Shown: positions 25,544 to 34,610, counted from the stretch's first letter. The stretch: DNA of 44,936 bases from Candidatus Gastranaerophilales bacterium (GCA_944324445.1 CALUWL010000007.1:1-44936), one strand, 5' to 3'. A program made the numbers and translations. The notes: generated from the letters alone by a model not told the origin.

Positions 25544-26504
25544 AAAAATTGATATTAATGAAATTAAAGTCATACAAGCCCCGCTTGCGGGGATTTCCGA
25601 TGTTGTCTTTCGAGGATTAATAAGAAAATATAATTCAAAATGCCTCATGACAACCGAGATGATTTCATCTGAAATGCTCTGTAACAACCCTAACCCAAGA
25701 ATCATTCAATTTGAAGAATTTGAATATCCTCTTGCTTTTCAATTAGTCGGTCATAAAATAGATAAAATGACAACCGCAGCAAAAATAATTGCTCCCTATG
25801 CCAGCATGATTGATATTAATTGCGGATGTCCGGTAAAAAAAGTCGTAGTTTCAGGCGATGGTTCTGCTATGATGAAAACGCCGAAACTTGCTTCAGACAT
25901 ATTAAAATCAATCAAAGACGCAACAAATTTGCCTGTTAGTGTAAAATGCAGACTAGGCTGGTCAAAAAATGAAGAAAATTATATTGAATTTGCAAAAGTA
26001 ATGGAAGAAGCAGGAGCAGATTTTATAACTCTCCATGCAAGAACAAGAAACACAATGTATGAAGGGTGCGCCGACTGGAATAAAATCGGACTTTTAAAAA
26101 AAGAGCTCAAAATTCCTGTTTTTGCAAACGGAGATATTAAAACTCTTGAGGATGCTAAAAAATGTCTTGAAATAACAAAATGCGACGGCGTTTCAATAGG
26201 CAGAGGCATTATGGGAGATTTCAGCCTGCCGTATCGAATTGAAAAATTTTTAAACGAAGGAATTGAAATAAAAGAACCCGATTTAGACGAAAAAATCAAA
26301 ATGCTTAAAGAACACTTATCCTTGGAAGTTCAAAATATGGGCGAAATTAACGGGGTTAAATTTATGAGAAAATTCTATAATTATTATATTTCCTCAACTA
26401 AAAATGCTTCAAAATATAGATGTGCCTTAGTTAGATTAGAAAGCGAAAAAGAAATTTTAAAGGTTCTGGATGAAATACTTTGTCTACATAATTCAAACTG
26501 TTGA
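25527..26504 (+). CDS. tRNA-dihydrouridine synthase (Dus family)
   Basis: FMN- and NADPH-dependent enzyme that reduces specific uridines in the tRNA D-loop. TIM barrel with APLAGISDVVFRGLIRKY at the N terminus, TTEMISSEM, PLAFQLVGHKIDKM, DINCGCPVKKVVVSGDGSAMM (catalytic Cys in the CGCPV region, about residue 105), SVKCRLGW, FITLHARTRNTMYEGCADW and FANGDI...CDGVSIGRGIMGDF for phosphate binding. It looks like the DusB-type bacterial enzyme, although subfamily is not certain. It starts inside the TPR gene's end and overlaps the GIY-YIG gene by 35 bp. Confidence 0.93.
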   Translation: MLSTNKKIDINEIKVIQAPLAGISDVVFRGLIRKYNSKCLMTTEMISSEMLCNNPNPRIIQFEEFEYPLAFQLVGHKIDKMTTAAKIIAPYASMIDINCGCPVKKVVVSGDGSAMMKTPKLASDILKSIKDATNLPVSVKCRLGWSKNEENYIEFAKVMEEAGADFITLHARTRNTMYEGCADWNKIGLLKKELKIPVFANGDIKTLEDAKKCLEITKCDGVSIGRGIMGDFSLPYRIEKFLNEGIEIKEPDLDEKIKMLKEHLSLEVQNMGEINGVKFMRKFYNYYISSTKNASKYRCALVRLESEKEILKVLDEILCLHNSNC

Positions 26505-26748
26505 TAATACGCTCTATTGCGGAATTGCAAAAGATGTAATTAAAAGATTTAAGCAACACATTGAAGGCAGGGGCGCAAAATATTTAAAAAGTCATAAACC
26601 CGAAAAAATTGTCTATATAGAAACTTATGAGGATAAATCCTCTGCGCTAAAAGAAGAATACAGAATTAAACACCTATTAAAAACCGATAAAATCGAGCTT
26701 ATCAAAAAGAATACAGAAAAAACCGAAAAATTTTTATATAAGTATTGA
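26470..26748 (+). CDS. GIY-YIG nuclease-domain protein (UPF0213/YhbQ-like)
   Basis: A single 92-aa GIY-YIG domain of the UPF0213 type. It shows YFVYIIQTVDNTLYCGIAKD (the YVY...YTG pattern with Y-C-G here), the helix DVIKRFKQHIEGRGAKYLKSHKP with the catalytic Arg region, and EEYRIKHLLKTDKIELI, with the conserved metal-binding Glu. Stand-alone proteins of this kind may act on DNA or RNA ends; physiological function is unclear. It overlaps dus by 35 bp, so it is almost certainly co-transcribed. Its TGA stop lies inside the -35 box of the next gene's promoter. Confidence 0.88.
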   Translation: MKYFVYIIQTVDNTLYCGIAKDVIKRFKQHIEGRGAKYLKSHKPEKIVYIETYEDKSSALKEEYRIKHLLKTDKIELIKKNTEKTEKFLYKY

Positions 26749-26773
26749 CATAAAAAACTTTACATGGTAAAAT
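26745..26773 (+). promoter_or_regulatory. Near-consensus sigma-70 promoter
   Basis: TTGACA (26745-26750), a 17-bp spacer and TAAAAT (26768-26773) preceded by TGG, making an extended -10. It is the strongest vegetative-type promoter seen in the window. Transcription would begin near 26780, about 140 nt before the ATG at 26922. Confidence 0.8.
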
Positions 26774-26779
26774 AGAAAA

Positions 26780-26921
26780 AATTTGTGAAATCGGTTAGGG
26801 AAACAAATTTTTTAAAACACGTCGATTTGATTTTTTTTTGACCAAATCAAGACGAGAAAAATAGCGAGTGTCTAAATCTAAAGAAAAGACATGATTATCT
26901 TGTGAAGAAAGTGTGAAGATT
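26780..26921 (+). promoter_or_regulatory. Long structured 5' leader
   Basis: Two stem-loops are visible: AAATTTGT (26780-26787)/ACAAATTT (26803-26810), and CGTC...TTGATTT/AAATCAA-GACG (about 26820-26854) with a T-rich loop. ACAC (about 26817) and GTGT (about 26868) could close a larger helix. A 4-codon ORF (ATG ATT ATC TTG, stop TGA) lies at 26891. No known RNA family was recognised. Confidence 0.4.
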
Positions 26922-27293
26922 ATGATTAATTCAATTCAACCTACACAACAAAACAAAAACTATGCTAAGTTTGCTATGGCTTCAGGAATAGGTGCAATAG
27001 CGGGTGCTGGTGCACGTTATTTGATTCCTACAAAAAAAGAAATTTCTTCTATGTTAAATAAAGATGCAGTGGATGTTTTTATGTCGAACACGGCTGCTCA
27101 AACTCGTGGTGCAAATCGTTCCATAGTTAAATATGCAGGAGTTGGTGCAATTGTAGCTGCGGGTTTAACTTTGCTTTCTAAAATCTTCCCAAGTCAAAAA
27201 AATTACGATAAAGCCAACCTAGAATATTCAAAATTCGGCGCATTAGTTGATGCTCCGGATTATGCGGTTGAAATTATGTGGTATGGTGAATAA
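26922..27293 (+). CDS. Small Gly/Ala-rich membrane-associated protein of lineage type
   Basis: 123 aa from the ATG at 26922 (MINSIQPTQQNKNYAKF); an in-frame GTG at 26913 is an alternative start. Two hydrophobic, Gly/Ala-rich segments are present: FAMASGIGAIAGAGARYLI (about residues 17-36) and YAGVGAIVAAGLTLLSKIF (about 68-86), so it is probably membrane-associated. The N-terminal style (INSIQPTQQN) is similar to many small proteins in Gastranaerophilales-like genomes; that is recollection, not a search result. It has a very strong promoter and a long leader, suggesting high or regulated expression. It is convergent with another small Gly/Ala-rich protein. Function unknown. Confidence 0.6.
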   Translation: MINSIQPTQQNKNYAKFAMASGIGAIAGAGARYLIPTKKEISSMLNKDAVDVFMSNTAAQTRGANRSIVKYAGVGAIVAAGLTLLSKIFPSQKNYDKANLEYSKFGALVDAPDYAVEIMWYGE

Positions 27294-27302
27294 AAATTTA
27301 TA

Positions 27303-27346
27303 ATATACTAAAAATCCCGAGTAACTACTCGGGATTTTTAGTATAT
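27303..27346. terminator. Bidirectional terminator
   Basis: Perfect 20-bp stem (27303-27322 and 27327-27346) with an AACT loop. A-rich lower left arm and T-rich lower right arm allow termination on both strands, between two convergent small genes. Confidence 0.9.
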
Positions 27347-27349
27347 AAA

Positions 27350-27841
27350 TTAACCAAACATCTTTTGTATTTTAGCTTTATCTGTGTATTCTTGGTCTAA
27401 TTTTCCTGCGTTATAAATTGTTTCTCCACGAACTTTAGATGACAAAAGCCCTGTCAAAACTATACCGGCACCCAAAACAGCTTTTGCCGGTTTTGGAAGC
27501 CCGGAAACAAAATTGAAAGCTTTCTTTGCAGCCGGTTTTAATGCTTCAACTGTCTGTGCAAATGCTTCTTTGCAACCTTGTCCAAAACCTGAGTTTGCAA
27601 TTTTTTTGCCAAAACCGTTAAGGATATTTTGAGCAGTTTTAGATTTTGAAACAGCACCGGCGGCACAAACTGAACCAGCTATTCCAGCGGCTGTAACAAA
27701 TGAATCCTTTAGCATACCTTTTTGCATATTAATTCCTTGTTTAACCCCATATTCGATTCTATTTCCAATAGAACCCTTATCATCAGATTTTTGTTTTAAT
27801 GCTTTTCCTGCTGCACCATATTTTACCGCTAATAAATCCAA
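27350..27841 (-). CDS. Hypothetical small protein with Gly/Ala-rich hydrophobic segments
   Basis: 163 aa. The start is probably TTG at 27841, since AGAAGGAG lies about 6 nt upstream and no ATG fits. The N-terminal 35 residues are polar and basic. Two or three Ala/Gly-rich hydrophobic stretches follow: FVTAAGIAGSVCAAGAV (about residues 48-64) and AKAVLGAGIVLTGLLSS (about 123-139). The middle is amphipathic and basic. This build (small, basic, with Gly/Ala helices) is similar to its convergent neighbour at 26922, suggesting the two act in the same process. No family recognised. Confidence 0.6.
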   Translation of the reverse strand: MDLLAVKYGAAGKALKQKSDDKGSIGNRIEYGVKQGINMQKGMLKDSFVTAAGIAGSVCAAGAVSKSKTAQNILNGFGKKIANSGFGQGCKEAFAQTVEALKPAAKKAFNFVSGLPKPAKAVLGAGIVLTGLLSSKVRGETIYNAGKLDQEYTDKAKIQKMFG

Positions 27842-28018
27842 GTTTTTCTCCTTCTAATTATTTAAAATATTCCGCAATCGACTGTTATAAATAATTAAAA
27901 AATTTTATTAATAAAAAATTGCTAATTGAAATTGTTTAAATAATATTTTCAACTTATAAAATCTAAAGATAGACAATTTGTTTTGTCTTTTGCTATTACT
28001 TTGTATAATTTAAATTTC

Positions 28019-28092
28019 GGCATAGTTTATTTGAATGTTTTTATTATTAAAATTGAATAATAAAATACATAAAACGTGTTTTAGTTTATGCT
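28019..28092 (+). promoter_or_regulatory. Structured leader before the QueD-like gene
   Basis: GCATA (28020-28024)/TATGC (28087-28091), extendable with G-U pairs, closes a region holding a hairpin with ATGT-TTTTATTATT (28035-28048)/AATAATAAAA-T-ACAT (28056-28070). The AAGGAG ribosome site follows directly. A possible -10 box TATAAT is at 28004-28009. It does not match the preQ1 classes I know. Confidence 0.35.
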
Positions 28093-28107
28093 ATAAAGGA
28101 GAACAAA

Positions 28108-28668
28108 ATGAAATCAATTACAACTTTTGATTTACAGTATGCGCACAGATTTTACGGTTTCAAAGGCGAAGCACAATATTTGCACGGACACACGGGAGTT
28201 TTAACTATCGAAGTGGAAGATAGCATAAATACAGGTGTAAATATGGTGTTTCCGTGTAATGAAATTCAAAAGACTGCTTGGGAAGTATTAAAAAACTTTG
28301 ACCATGCAACAATTCTAAGAGAAGACGATCCTCTTTTACCCGCTATTTTAGAAGTTTATGAAAAACAAGGAATAAAAAACGGCGCTCCTCAAAATACAAT
28401 GAAGGGTGAAGCATTTAAAACAGAATTAGCAACAGCATATCCTGATTGTAGACTTGTTGTAACAAAAGAAACAATGACGGTTGAAGGTATGATTAAAATC
28501 GTTTATGACTTATTGAAAGATAAATTAAATATTTCAAAAATCACCTTTACAAGCGGAGTAAATGCTGCAAGCGAAGAATATAAGGTGAATAAAACAATAG
28601 AACGTTGTCCTTTATGCGGTATTGCTTTAAATAACGGCGTTTGTCCAAAATGCGGATATAAAAAATAA
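28108..28668 (+). CDS. 6-pyruvoyl-tetrahydropterin synthase/QueD-like protein with C-terminal zinc ribbon
   Basis: 186 aa. T-fold (PTPS/QueD) signatures: zinc-binding His in YAHRFYGF and in YLHGHTGVL, the Asp-His pair in NFDHATIL and the pterin-anchoring Glu in VTKETMTVEG. In QueD the catalytic Cys sits four residues before HGH (C-x3-HGH); here that place is Ala (A-Q-Y-L-HGH). The PTPS-III Glu (E-x2-HGH) is also absent; a Glu is at minus five. A two-Cys-pair zinc ribbon (CPLCGIALNNGVCPKCG) is added at the C terminus. It could make a different pterin product, use another general base or be regulatory. No queC, queE or folE is nearby. AAAGGAG precedes the ATG. Confidence 0.75.
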   Translation: MKSITTFDLQYAHRFYGFKGEAQYLHGHTGVLTIEVEDSINTGVNMVFPCNEIQKTAWEVLKNFDHATILREDDPLLPAILEVYEKQGIKNGAPQNTMKGEAFKTELATAYPDCRLVVTKETMTVEGMIKIVYDLLKDKLNISKITFTSGVNAASEEYKVNKTIERCPLCGIALNNGVCPKCGYKK

Positions 28669-28680
28669 TAATTTTCAGTT

Positions 28681-28725
28681 AATACAGAGGTTTAAAGTTA
28701 AGCTTTAGGCCTCTTGTATTTTTTG
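28681..28725. terminator. Terminator between convergent QueD-like and EamA genes
   Basis: AATACAGAGG (28681-28690) pairs with CCTCTTGTATT (28710-28720) with one bulge and an internal TAAAG/CTTTA helix, followed by a T-run. It overlaps the last codons of the minus-strand EamA remnant. Confidence 0.7.
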
Positions 28726-29370
28726 TTTATTAATAACAATAAAAGAAACACTGCACAATATTAAAATAATTCCAAAAACAGACCTAAAATTCAATCTTTC
28801 ACCAAAAAACAAAACTCCAAAGAAAATTGCGCTCAAAGGTTCAAGAGTGCCTAAAATTGCTGTTTTTGTAGAACCTATTAATTTTATAGCAATATTAATT
28901 GTCTCAATTGAAATGATTGTAGGAAAAATTGATAACATTAAAAGAAAAAATAAATGTTTAGTGCTATCAATCATATCAAGATTTATTCCAAACTTAGAAC
29001 TAAAAACATATACAAATAAACCGAATAACATAGTATAAAAATTTAACTTTTCAGCTTTTAGATGATTTATATATGGAAATTTTTTAACTCCGACTATATA
29101 AAAAGCATAAAGCAGAGCTGAAGATAAAACAAGCAAAATGCCATAAGGATTAATTTTTGAACTTATGTTATTAACCGATAAAAGAAAAATCCCAATAAAA
29201 GCACAAAACATAGAAAACATCACTTTTAAAGTTATTTTTTCTTTAAAAAACGCTGCCATTATAATAGCGGTAAACATGGGATAGACAAATAAAATTGTGC
29301 AAGCTATACCGGAATCTAAAAATCTAAAACTTTTAAACAAAGTTAAAGATGAAAAAGAAAATAATAACAA
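28705..29370 (-). pseudogene. EamA/DMT transporter, N-terminally truncated
   Basis: Reads as an EamA-family drug/metabolite transporter from about its third TM helix: LTLFKSFRFLDSGIACTILFVYPMFTAII matches the end of EamA repeat 1, and the second repeat is complete (GSTKTAILGTLEPLSAIFFGVLFFGERLNF). About 65-75 N-terminal residues (the first two helices) are missing, and a TAG lies just upstream in this frame. The only available start is a weak TTG at 29370 without an RBS. The upstream neighbour is the N-terminal third of a SulP transporter that ends at the same place, so a deletion probably joined the two genes. Function was probably lost. Confidence 0.65.
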
Positions 29371-29771
29371 ATTAAACTACCTAAAATCAAAGCTATAATT
29401 TGAGATGGAATATATTTTATTAAAGACGGGATTGAAGTTATTGAAATTATCATTTGAATTATTGCGCTAAATGCTAAAATTAAAAACACGCTTGAAATAT
29501 CGCCGCTCATTAGCGCGTAAATATTAGCTATAATAATAGTGCTAGGACCAGTAGGACCGGATATTATAGGGCAATTTAGCCCTAATATAGCACCAACAAA
29601 AGATAAAACTATAGCACCCCAAATTCCTGCTACCGCCCCAAGTCCTGATGCTACACCAAAAGCAAGAGCCTGAGGAAAAGCTATTATACTTGCAATAACT
29701 CCGCCAAAAAAATCACCTTTAATTGTATTAATTTTTTTAATCAAAATATGCCCTTGAAATTTTATATACAT
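29343..29771 (-). pseudogene. SulP-family anion transporter, N-terminal fragment
   Basis: The first four or so TM helices of a SulP (SulP/SLC26) transporter: KGDFFGGVIASIIAFPQALAFGVASGLG, AIVLSFVGAILG, LNCPIISGPTGPSTIIIANI and SLIKYIPSQIIALILGS. These match the usual D-l-laG...iPqalAya.laGlpp opening, GPtg and y.P..vi.Gf. A full SulP is about 550 aa or more; here it stops at 142 aa, after a few residues that no longer look like SulP, exactly where the EamA fragment begins. A start at the TTG near 29744, with AAGGG upstream, is an alternative to the ATG at 29771. It is probably a deletion remnant. Confidence 0.65.
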
Positions 29772-29799
29772 TATTTTTCATTAAAAAAACTAAAATTGC

Positions 29800-29833
29800 A
29801 AAAGTCCGATAAGATTAATCTTATCGGACTTTT
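29800..29833 (-). terminator. 34-bp perfect palindrome, terminator of groESL transcription
   Basis: A perfect inverted repeat centred between 29816 and 29817 (AAAGTCCGATAAGATT and its complement), with T-runs at both ends. It is downstream of groEL and the repeat array on the minus strand, so it would end the groESL message with the array included, and insulate the SulP fragment. Confidence 0.8.
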
Positions 29834-29839
29834 ATTTAA

Positions 29840-30244
29840 TTCGTTCTGTTTGTATGACCTCAACGTTTTGACATCACGCCCTTGTATTCTGTCGGGTCAT
29901 TCGTAATTTTCAACAGCGCACAAGCGCTATGTGTCTCCTGTGGAGTTTTACTTTTGTATAACTCCTACGTCGACATAGTAAGGCTTTCGCAATGAGGCAG
30001 GAGTTCTACACTCCTGCCTCATTACTTCACACACTTATGCCTTATTTGTTTTCGCTAAGCCAAGTCTGGCTAAGCTCAAACTACATAAGGTTTTTACATC
30101 ATTCCCATTGCTCCTGAGGAAATCAAAGATTTCCACGTCGCTTTGGTAAGGTTTCGCTCTGTTCGCCAGACCTCAACGGTCTGCCGCCACGAGCTCACAC
30201 ACCATGGGGTCATTCGTAAAACCTAGCGCAGTCGCGCTACGGTT
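29840..30244 (-). repeat. Tandem G+C-rich palindromic repeat array in the groEL 3' region
   Basis: About 400 bp without a credible gene, richer in G+C than its surroundings. Three units can be aligned: a partial one (29840-29934), one from CTCCTG at 29935 to about 30110, and one from CTCCTG at 30111 to groEL. Shared plus-strand landmarks in the last two are CTCCTG, a hairpin, ACGTCG-N5-GTAAGG, TTTCGC, a hairpin and TCACACAC (30027-30034; 30195-30202), ending TACATCATTCCCAT. Partial and last units share GACCTCAACG (29856; 30169) and GGGTCATTCGTAA (29894; 30207). Hairpins include a 14-bp stem (29991-30023), CAGACC-TCAAC-GGTCTG (30167-30183) and a 7-bp stem at about 30119-30135. On the minus strand the landmarks match the M50-gene insertion. 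Confidence 0.8.
29991..30023 (-). repeat. 14-bp hairpin within the array
   Basis: AATGAGGCAGGAGT (29991-30004), 5-nt loop, and the complementary ACTCCTGCCTCATT (30010-30023). On the minus strand the loop is GTAGA, another G...A pentaloop like GTTGA and GAGAA in its relatives. It is followed on that strand by GCGAAAG, as in the other units. Confidence 0.85.
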
Positions 30245-31909
<1,665 letters not shown>

Positions 31910-31940
31910 TCATTTCTAACTAATACAATACTTTTTTCAA

Positions 31941-32225
31941 TTAAGCTAAAATAGCTAATGCGTCTTTTACGCTAATGATTTTATATTCAACGTCATCGAT
32001 TTTAACATCAGTTCCTGAATATTTTGCAAAAAGAACAATATCGCCAACTTTAACTTCCATTGGTTCTTTTTCGCCGTTATCCATTGTTTTACCTGAACCT
32101 ACAGCTACAACTTCACCTTTTTGAGGTTTTTCTTTTGCGCTATCAGGAATGAATATTCCGCCTGATGTTTGTTGAACGTCATCAATAACTTTAATAACAA
32201 TTCTGTCTGCTAAGGGTTTAATCAT
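31941..32225 (-). CDS. groES: Co-chaperonin GroES
   Basis: Caps the GroEL ring. The start at 32225 (MIKPLADRIVIKV, 94 aa) is chosen because GGAGGAT lies 6-9 nt upstream; the in-frame ATG at 32237 would contain that site. Family features are the mobile loop VQQTSGGIFIPDSAKEKP (about residues 18-35), GEVVAVGSGK, VKVGDIVLFAKYSGT and EYKIISVKDALAIL. No CIRCE element (TTAGCACTC-N9-GAGTGCTAA) was found upstream, so HrcA control is not indicated here. Confidence 0.96.
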   Translation of the reverse strand: MIKPLADRIVIKVIDDVQQTSGGIFIPDSAKEKPQKGEVVAVGSGKTMDNGEKEPMEVKVGDIVLFAKYSGTDVKIDDVEYKIISVKDALAILA

Positions 32226-32416
32226 AATATCCTCCATTTTTCTGATTTATTACAAGTTCACTTCTCTATAATAACGGCAAAATCAAAAATAAATAATTAT
32301 GTTAATAAAAAATTAATTTTTTAAATTTTTCTTTTTTTAAAAAGTCTAAGATTGCTTTTAAGGGGCATTTATTATAAAATTTTCGTATAGTTATGTAAAG
32401 AAGAAAGAAGAAAAAA

Positions 32417-34558
32417 ATGACAAACATGCCTGAAAGTAAAAAAATGGTACTTACGGTTGGTGGGAAAACCGTAGAAGTTGAAACAGGAAAATACGCTAAA
32501 CAAGCAACCAGTTCAGTTACCGTAAGATGCGGCAACACAATGCTTTTTGTTCATGCAACAGTTAGCAAAGAACCACGTGTTGGAATAGACTTTTTCCCTC
32601 TGTTAATTGATTATGAAGAAAGAATGTCTGCAATAGGCAAAATCCCGGGAGGATACACAAGAACTGAAGGAAGAAGCTCTGAAAAAGCAATTTTAATTTC
32701 AAGATTAATAGATAGACCAATAAGACCGCTATGGCCTAAAGGATACAGAAACGATGTACAAATTGTTTCACAATTATTTGCTTATGATCAAGAAGAACAA
32801 CCTGATATTTTATCAATTATAGGTGCTTCAACTGCTCTAATGTTATCTGGTGCTCCTTTTGAAGGACCGGTTGGTGCAGTCAGAGTAGGCAGAATAGACG
32901 GTCAAATGATAGCAAATCCGACTCATTCTCAAGATGAAAAATCTGATATGAATATCGTAATAGCAGGTACCCATGATTCGGTTATTATGGTTGAAGCAGG
33001 CTGTAATTTCGTAACTGAAGACGATATTATGGCAGCTGTTGAATTTGCACAAGTTGAAATAAGAAAACAATGCGAAGCTCAATTAGCATTTGCAAAAGAA
33101 TGCGGAGTTGAAAGACAAGAATTTGTCAATCCTTATGACACATCAGAATTAGCTGCTATCATTAAAGAAACAGCTTACGATGCTGTGGTTGACGCATATC
33201 ATACTACAGATAGAGACCAAAGAAGCGAAAAATTAGATAAAATCAAGGAAGTTGTTAAAGAAAAAATCGAAGCATTGGGAGAAGAACATCCTATTGCAAA
33301 AATGATTGAAGAAACAGGAATTGATTTTGTAGCAGAAGAATTCAAAGCTCTTGAAAAGAAAATTATGAGAGCAATGATTAAAAATGAAGGCATAAGAGCC
33401 GATGGAAGAACTACAACAGAGGTAAGACCTATTTGGTGCGAAGTTGGTGTTCTGCCTATGGTTCATGGTTCAGCTGTATTTACAAGAGGTCAAACACAAA
33501 TCTTATCTGTTGCAACTCTGGCTGGCCCAGGAATGGCACAAGAATTGGATGGAGTTGACCCTGTTAGAACAAAAAATTATATGCACAAATATATTTTCCC
33601 AGGGTTCTCTGTTGGAGAAGTTAAACCGCTAAGAGGTCCCGGACGTCGTGAAGTAGGTCATGGAAATTTGGCAGAACGTGCTAACGTTCCTGCGCTTCCT
33701 TCTCAAGAAGAATTCCCATACACAATAAGAGTAACATCAGATGTATTAGAATCAAACGGCTCAACTTCTATGGGTTCAACTTGTGCAAGTTCTATGGCAT
33801 TAATGGATGCCGGTGTTCCTGTTAAGTGTATGATAGGCGGTGTTGCAATGGGATTAATCCATGAGGAAGATACTGATATCGTTTTAACAGATATTCAAGG
33901 AATTGAAGACTTTTTAGGCGATATGGACTTTAAAGTTACAGGTAACACTGAAGGAATTACAGCGCTTCAAATGGATATGAAAATTAAAGGTATTTCAAAT
34001 CCTACTTTAAGAAGAGCCCTAGCTCAAGCTAAAGAAGGCAGACTTCATATTATGAACTGTATGAAAGAAGTTATAAGTGCTCCACGACCTGAAATTTCAC
34101 CTAATGCGCCAAGATTAATGTCTATGACAATCAATCAAGAAGATATAGGAACAGTAATTGGCCCAGGCGGCAAAATGATTAGAAGCATTATTGATGCAAC
34201 AGGCGCTGAAATTGATATCCAAGATGACGGAAAGGTTACAATCACATCAAATGATAAAGAAGGAGCTGAATTAGCAGCTAAAATGATTAGAGATTTAACC
34301 TTTAGACCTGAAGCAGGCATGATATGCAAAGGTAAAGTTGTAAGAATTATTCCAATCGGCGCTTTTGTTGAATTAGCTCCGGGAAAAGACGGTATGGTTC
34401 ATATTTCTCAAATCTGCAACGAAAGAATAGAAACAATTGAACCGCATCTGACAATTGGCCAAGAAGTTATCGTAAAAGTTCAAAAAATCGACGATAAAGG
34501 CAGAGTAAATCTTACAATTAAAGGTGTAACCGAAGAAGAAAAAGCTCAATTACAATAA
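32417..34558 (+). CDS. pnp: Polyribonucleotide nucleotidyltransferase (PNPase)
   Basis: 3'-to-5' phosphorolytic exoribonuclease and mRNA-decay enzyme. 713 aa with the full order: RNase PH domain 1 (RTEGRSSEKAILISRLIDRPIRPLW), helical linker, RNase PH domain 2 (IRADGRTTTEVRPIWCEVG, YMHKYIFPGFSVGE, GSTCASSMALMDAGVP), KH domain (GTVIGPGGKMIRSIIDATGA, about residues 573-592) and S1 domain (GKVVRIIPIGAFVELAPGKD, about 637-656). It is transcribed divergently from groES with about 190 bp between. The start has a weak purine-rich RBS (AAGAAAGAAG). A terminator follows. Confidence 0.97.
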   Translation: MTNMPESKKMVLTVGGKTVEVETGKYAKQATSSVTVRCGNTMLFVHATVSKEPRVGIDFFPLLIDYEERMSAIGKIPGGYTRTEGRSSEKAILISRLIDRPIRPLWPKGYRNDVQIVSQLFAYDQEEQPDILSIIGASTALMLSGAPFEGPVGAVRVGRIDGQMIANPTHSQDEKSDMNIVIAGTHDSVIMVEAGCNFVTEDDIMAAVEFAQVEIRKQCEAQLAFAKECGVERQEFVNPYDTSELAAIIKETAYDAVVDAYHTTDRDQRSEKLDKIKEVVKEKIEALGEEHPIAKMIEETGIDFVAEEFKALEKKIMRAMIKNEGIRADGRTTTEVRPIWCEVGVLPMVHGSAVFTRGQTQILSVATLAGPGMAQELDGVDPVRTKNYMHKYIFPGFSVGEVKPLRGPGRREVGHGNLAERANVPALPSQEEFPYTIRVTSDVLESNGSTSMGSTCASSMALMDAGVPVKCMIGGVAMGLIHEEDTDIVLTDIQGIEDFLGDMDFKVTGNTEGITALQMDMKIKGISNPTLRRALAQAKEGRLHIMNCMKEVISAPRPEISPNAPRLMSMTINQEDIGTVIGPGGKMIRSIIDATGAEIDIQDDGKVTITSNDKEGAELAAKMIRDLTFRPEAGMICKGKVVRIIPIGAFVELAPGKDGMVHISQICNERIETIEPHLTIGQEVIVKVQKIDDKGRVNLTIKGVTEEEKAQLQ

Positions 34559-34574
34559 AAAGTTGTAAACAATA

Positions 34575-34610
34575 AAAAAACCGATAGAATTTAATTTCTA
34601 TCGGTTTTTT
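34575..34610. terminator. Bidirectional terminator after pnp
   Basis: AAAAAACCGATAGAA (34575-34589)/TTCTATCGGTTTTTT (34596-34610), 6-nt loop, located between pnp and the convergent XRE gene; the right arm touches the XRE stop codon. Confidence 0.9.

Noticed and set aside
27842-28003. Possible gene in the A+T-rich gap before the QueD-like gene
   Set aside because: Both strands are crossed by frequent stops and no ribosome site is present; only promoter or leader signals are seen.
32226-32416. CIRCE/HrcA operator upstream of groES
   Set aside because: No TTAGCACTC-N9-GAGTGCTAA or close variant occurs in the groES-pnp intergenic region.
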